DNA from: Candidatus Latescibacterota bacterium | GTDB lineage: Bacteria > Latescibacterota > UBA2968 | NCBI GenBank assembly: GCA_021295695.1 | Contig: JAGWBW010000006.1 | Coordinates: 4,483-68,482 of the forward strand | Length of the DNA stretch: 64,000 bases | Direction of reading: 5' to 3' | Shown here: one piece after another, positions 60,373-64,000 of the stretch | How the letters are laid out: every line of letters starts with the position of its first letter | Position numbering within the stretch: position 1 is the first letter of the stretch | Program-made: the position numbers and the translations under genes | The notes under the pieces: model-generated | What the model was told of the DNA's origin: nothing | Seen by the model: only the letters and a program-made list of their open reading frames with translations | Databases searched by the model: none

Positions 60373-61902
60373 TCATTGATCCTCACGCATATTCAAGCGT
60401 TTGGGTTTCAACTCGATCTGCTTGTACTCATCAATCTCGCCGGTGGGTTCTGTCAGGAGGCAGTTGATCGGGATCAGGTTCTCAGATGCTATCGCCAATT
60501 TAGCAGCGGTAGGAGAGGGCAGCGTGTATGCATCAGCCTGGCTGACATCGACGACGTAGCCCAGGTCGGACAGAGACTGGATTGTGATCGCGCTCAATGG
60601 TTGGCGCATCGCAGCACCGGGAGAAGCAAATCCCTCCATGAGTTCATGGGGGCCGAATACAGACTGCCGCCAATGACCGTCTCGTGTACCCGGTCCCCCT
60701 TTCTCATTCTCCACCGGCACCTTTCCATCTGCGTAGTTCGTTCCGCCTGCGTCATTGAACGCTCCAATCGCACTTGCACCCGCGAAATGCGTATCGGCAT
60801 CATCTACCTCTATAGGAACTATAAAAAAGATGTAGTCAATTGACGGATTTTTTAACAGGCCGAGGGGTTTCCACGCAGTACCGATTCCCAAACAATGACC
60901 CATCTCATGCAGATAGAGATCTTGCAGAGCTTCAAGTGTAAAATCGCCCAGGTCAGACGTGTCAAATTTCATTTGTGCTACAATCGGCAATTTTGATTGC
61001 CCGCGCGTTTCTCGAGGACCAGCACTCCCCAGAGTTTCACCCGGGCCATCAATATTAGTGAGGCGTGCGTAGATCCTCAGATCATCTACGAGACCGAAGA
61101 CCTTAACGCCGTCTATCTCTCCCCCCTCATCTGAACTAACAAAAACATCGGGGATATCGCTCGTGATAATGTTCTCCCAACGCGTAACCGCGGCATTGAA
61201 GGCTGCCTGGTGAGCTTCAGATGGCTCGCTGCCGACCCAAATGACTTCGATATTGAAGGCATTGGGATCGGGCGGGTCGGAAAACCGCCACTCTTGGGAT
61301 GAATCGTAGTTTTGTTCGCTACCACATTTGGCGCGTAAAGTACCTGTGGTTGTTGAGGAGAAGGTCATTTCGATTGTACAGGTACCACCCAAATGCCCCC
61401 CATCATAGTTTTGCGTAAGTATGCCAGTATTCGAGCCGGTATTTGAAAATGTATAGCTTCCCGGATATGCATTGTTTTCCTCAAAGCGGCCAGCAGACAA
61501 GAATTCGATATAATAGGATTCTACGGATAGGACTTTGTTGCTAATAAATGTATTGAATGCATTCTGATCTACCGGGGCAAAGCCGGGAGCGGGACGACTG
61601 GTTGTGCCATTACCCGATGGCGACCAGCTGCTCGTGCCTTCGTCATTGGTCGCCCGCACCTGTACCTCGTAAGTGGTCTCAGGCATCAAGCCCGTGATTG
61701 TCGTGCTCAGACCCGGCCCAATATGGGACCAATCGGTGAAGTTGCCACCTGCTGCTCTGTACTGTACGTCGTAGTCGCTGATAGCTGGACCGGTATTTCC
61801 CGGTGCTGTCCAGCGCACGCTCAGGGTATTAGATGAGGTTGTAACTGTGGGTGCAGCAGGTCTGCCCGGGGGTTCGTTCTCATCGGTGAGAGTGATGGTC
61901 AC
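60373..61902 (-). CDS. FN3 plus HExxH metalloprotease, severed C-terminal part of a large surface protein
   Basis: 509 codons. An FN3 module (about 5-103, PPGRPAAPTVTTSSNTLSVRW ... TNDEGTSSWSPSG) precedes a metalloprotease-like domain (about 200-470) with the zinc motif LHEMGHCLGIGTAW and a downstream HELMEGF that may supply the Met-turn. The form HExxHxxGxGxxW is leishmanolysin- or matrixin-like. There is no signal peptide and no ribosome site; the nominal GTG start overlaps the upstream TGA as GTGA. The frame is out of register with the preceding module because of a 25-nt deletion, so this piece is probably not translated as such. Confidence 0.8.
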   Translation of the reverse strand: MTITLTDENEPPGRPAAPTVTTSSNTLSVRWTAPGNTGPAISDYDVQYRAAGGNFTDWSHIGPGLSTTITGLMPETTYEVQVRATNDEGTSSWSPSGNGTTSRPAPGFAPVDQNAFNTFISNKVLSVESYYIEFLSAGRFEENNAYPGSYTFSNTGSNTGILTQNYDGGHLGGTCTIEMTFSSTTTGTLRAKCGSEQNYDSSQEWRFSDPPDPNAFNIEVIWVGSEPSEAHQAAFNAAVTRWENIITSDIPDVFVSSDEGGEIDGVKVFGLVDDLRIYARLTNIDGPGETLGSAGPRETRGQSKLPIVAQMKFDTSDLGDFTLEALQDLYLHEMGHCLGIGTAWKPLGLLKNPSIDYIFFIVPIEVDDADTHFAGASAIGAFNDAGGTNYADGKVPVENEKGGPGTRDGHWRQSVFGPHELMEGFASPGAAMRQPLSAITIQSLSDLGYVVDVSQADAYTLPSPTAAKLAIASENLIPINCLLTEPTGEIDEYKQIELKPKRLNMREDQ

Positions 61903-64000
61903 GGCGATGGTCGCACTGCCGCTACCGAATAGGTATCTTTCGTCTCGTAGTCATATGTCTCACCTGATTGGGTACTGAGTTGCCCACTGCCTGAGACTAT
62001 GGTAAATGCAGAGGCGTCCCTGCCTTCGAGGCTGTAGGTGAGCGGGTCACTGTCGCCATCTGTCGCGCTGACCGGATTTCCGATGTTCTGACCTGTGCCT
62101 GTGTTCTCGGCTATGCTGCGGGTTGTACTCGTTCCCTCGCTGAATACTGGAGATTGATTGGCTATGGTTGTCCCGGTAACCGATGGCGACCAGGAACTTT
62201 CGCCTTGGGCATTGCGTGCGCGCACCTGTACTTCGTAATTGGTGTTTGCGGTCAAGCCCGTAATTGTTGTCGTAGTGCCAGTCCCAGTATGGGGCCAGTC
62301 GGTGAAGCTACTTCCTGCTTCCTTGTATTGTACATCGTATTCGCTGATGGCAGGTCCAGGATTAGTTGGTGCTGTCCAGCGCAGGCTCAGGCTGTTCAAG
62401 GTCGAGGCTGTGACTACAGGTGCATCAGGTCTATCTGGTGGTTCATTCTCATCGGTGAGGGTGATCTCCACGCTAATGGTCGCACTGCCGCCTTCACCAT
62501 CCTGTACTCGCACGGTTACCGAATAGGTATCCTTTGTCTCATAGTCATACGTCACGCCTGATCGGGTCCTGAGCTGACCGCTGCCTGAGACTATGGTAAA
62601 TGCAGAGGCATCCCTGCCGCCGAGGCTGTAGGTGAGTCGGTCGTTGTCGCTATCTGTCGCGCTGACCGGGTTTCCGATGTTCTGCCCTGCGCCTGTGTTC
62701 TCGGCTATGCTGCGGGTCGTGTTCGTGCCCTCGCTGAATACTGGAGGCTGATTGGGTGCGGGAGGAGGAGGAGCGCTCCTTACGGTCACGATGACCGCAC
62801 TGGAGCAGTTGTTACCCGTGTCGGATTCGCCAGTGACTGCCTCGACACAGGCTCCGTAGTAATATCTGCCAGCACTTGACGGAGCTGACAAGAAATCCGA
62901 CTCATCACTGGTTTCAGAAGGATCAAGGGAGCTAACATAGTCCGTATCTATTTCTGTATCGCTCTGGTCAATCGTCTCGTCGGTTGACAGATAATAGCGC
63001 AATGTCGTAGAGGAAGATCGCCCGCCACCCTGATTGCGAACAGTTGCATGCAATGTGAAGGATGCACCTGGTCCCGGACTACTATTGCTGACCGAAGGCG
63101 ATTCGACGATTAAGTCAGAACCAAGAACAGTGACGGCGACAGCACTGGAGCAGTTGTTACCCGTATCGCTCTCCCCGCTGACGCTTTCGACACAGGCTCC
63201 GTAGTAATGTGTGCCCTCACTTGATGGAGCATTCAAACGAACAGACTCATCACTGGTCCTGGAAGCATCAAGGCGGCTCACGTAGTCCGTACCCACTTCT
63301 GTATCACTTGTCGTGATCGTATTGTCGGTTGACAGATAATAGCGCAATGTTGTGGAGGAAGACCGCTCCCCACCCCGATTGCGAACAGACGCACTGAGTC
63401 TGAAAGCTTGCTCGGGTGAAAGGGTGTTATTATCGACCGAAGGTGATTCGACAATCAGATCGGGATTATTAGCACCAACACTACTGGTCGTCCCACTGCC
63501 CGATGGCGACCAATCGCCCGTGCCTTCGTCATTGGTCGCTCGTGCCTGTACCTCGTAACTGGTATTAGCTGTCAATCCCGTGATTGTCGTGTTCGTATTC
63601 GTACCAGTATGGGGCCAGTCGGTGAAGTTGCCGCCTGTCGTCCTGTACTGCACATCGTAGTCGCTAATGGCAGGACCTGTATTCCCAGGTGCTGTCCAGC
63701 GCACGCTCAGACTATTTGATGAAGCCGTGACTGTGGGTGCAGCAGGTCTGCCCGGGGGTTCGTTCTCATCGGTACTGCCGCCTTTGCCGTCCTGCGCCCG
63801 CACGGTTACCGAATAGCTGTCCTTTGTCTCATAGTCATACGTCTGACCTGGTCTGGTTTTGAGTTGGCCGCTATTGGACTGGACAGTGAATGCAGAAGCA
63901 TCCCTGCCTTCGAGGCTGTAGGTAATCTGGTCATTGTCGCCATCTGTCGCACTGACCGGGTTTCCGATGTTCTGACCTGCGCCTGTGTTCTCGGCTATGC
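61590..64000 (-). repeat. DNA-level repeats of cadherin-FN3 modules
   Basis: Three cadherin-FN3 units keep long near-identical stretches at the DNA level, such as the segments around 61870, 62440 and 63750 (CGTTCTCATCGGT types) and 61985, 62580 and 63870 (module cores). The linkers differ by deletions of 25 and 27 nt, as expected from slippage or recombination between units. Confidence 0.8.
61899..64000 (-). CDS. Cadherin/FN3/CARDB multidomain surface protein (5' end outside window, 3' frameshifted)
   Basis: The frame is open to the window edge, giving at least 700 codons. Reading from the edge: a cadherin-like module (to about 63775), FN3 (to about 63470), two CARDB-like Ig modules (about 63465-62785, repeat period 115 residues, DLIVESPSV start, two conserved Cys each), cadherin (about 62755-62440), FN3 (about 62440-62165), and a third cadherin module cut short at DTYSVAAVRPSP. 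Cadherin modules share RSIAENTGAGQNIGNPVSAT and DASAFTIVSGSGQL. It is probably an adhesin. A 25-nt deletion near 61925 shifts the frame and separates it from its protease end. Confidence 0.82.
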   Translation of the reverse strand, partial: IAENTGAGQNIGNPVSATDGDNDQITYSLEGRDASAFTVQSNSGQLKTRPGQTYDYETKDSYSVTVRAQDGKGGSTDENEPPGRPAAPTVTASSNSLSVRWTAPGNTGPAISDYDVQYRTTGGNFTDWPHTGTNTNTTITGLTANTSYEVQARATNDEGTGDWSPSGSGTTSSVGANNPDLIVESPSVDNNTLSPEQAFRLSASVRNRGGERSSSTTLRYYLSTDNTITTSDTEVGTDYVSRLDASRTSDESVRLNAPSSEGTHYYGACVESVSGESDTGNNCSSAVAVTVLGSDLIVESPSVSNSSPGPGASFTLHATVRNQGGGRSSSTTLRYYLSTDETIDQSDTEIDTDYVSSLDPSETSDESDFLSAPSSAGRYYYGACVEAVTGESDTGNNCSSAVIVTVRSAPPPPAPNQPPVFSEGTNTTRSIAENTGAGQNIGNPVSATDSDNDRLTYSLGGRDASAFTIVSGSGQLRTRSGVTYDYETKDTYSVTVRVQDGEGGSATISVEITLTDENEPPDRPDAPVVTASTLNSLSLRWTAPTNPGPAISEYDVQYKEAGSSFTDWPHTGTGTTTTITGLTANTNYEVQVRARNAQGESSWSPSVTGTTIANQSPVFSEGTSTTRSIAENTGTGQNIGNPVSATDGDSDPLTYSLEGRDASAFTIVSGSGQLSTQSGETYDYETKDTYSVAAVRPSP

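Noticed and set aside
60199-60843. 214-codon plus-strand ORF
   Set aside because: Begins in the A/T-rich gap and runs antisense through the metalloprotease end; no supporting features.
61590-64000. Possible CRISPR-like or satellite array
   Set aside because: The repeats are hundreds of bases long, coding and in protein-domain register; there are no short regular repeats with unique spacers.

Overview
The window comes from a Gram-negative (diderm) bacterium with about 50% G+C. It encodes BamA, a Skp-like chaperone, LptD, LolA, LolD and several outer-membrane beta-barrel proteins. A type A RNase P RNA, the RF2 +1 frameshift, T9SS-like FlgD-type C-termini, a NhaC antiporter and two cytoplasmic-looking sulfatases suggest a free-living, probably aquatic or marine member of the FCB/PVC neighbourhood (Latescibacterota- or Poribacteria-like). 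That placement is inference; nothing in the window fixes the phylum.

Layout. 1-3470 (+): tail of an RNase HI-family gene, rnpB, pyrF and an ABC-F ATPase, closed by a strong bidirectional terminator. 3487-20971 (-): envelope and housekeeping genes: fabZ, skp, bamA, clpC, lolD, lysS, prfB (with its autoregulatory frameshift), lolA, ftsK, a lamin-tail secreted protein, a VWA membrane protein, tsaD and a small zinc-ribbon gene. 21149-23165 (+): a NhaC-type antiporter followed by a 30-residue membrane peptide. 23181-28585 (-): a tightly packed operon of moaE, moaD, a frameshifted nicotinate phosphoribosyltransferase, a PHP phosphoesterase, def, larE and an ATP-grasp-like protein. 28703-34234 (-): a coiled-coil protein, a tandem GNAT acetyltransferase, a divergent Nramp-like transporter, a short glycerol-3-phosphate dehydrogenase and a diaminopimelate-decarboxylase-like enzyme, then tRNA-Leu(TAG).

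34637-46163 (+): lptD, a truncated Rieske/P450 island bracketed by two copies of the same promoter-bearing repeat, dtd-maf-rodZ-like-priA-flippase, and a ZTP riboswitch controlling glyA. 46236-53114: a geranylgeranyl-reductase-like flavoprotein, a DUF1015 protein, and two sulfatases with an MFS transporter.

53129-64000 (-): an accessory surface region. A three-gene operon encodes an atypical-kinase-like domain fused to an outer-membrane barrel, a DUF4956 membrane protein and an SdiA-regulated-type beta-propeller. A patatin-barrel protein lies beside it. The region ends in a giant cadherin/FN3/CARDB surface protein whose metalloprotease end is cut off by a 25-nt deletion. The kinase-barrel/DUF4956/propeller operon is the best candidate for a poorly described system. 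DUF4956 genes are known neighbours of CotH-type kinases and polyphosphate polymerases, which suggests phosphotransfer chemistry at the cell surface.
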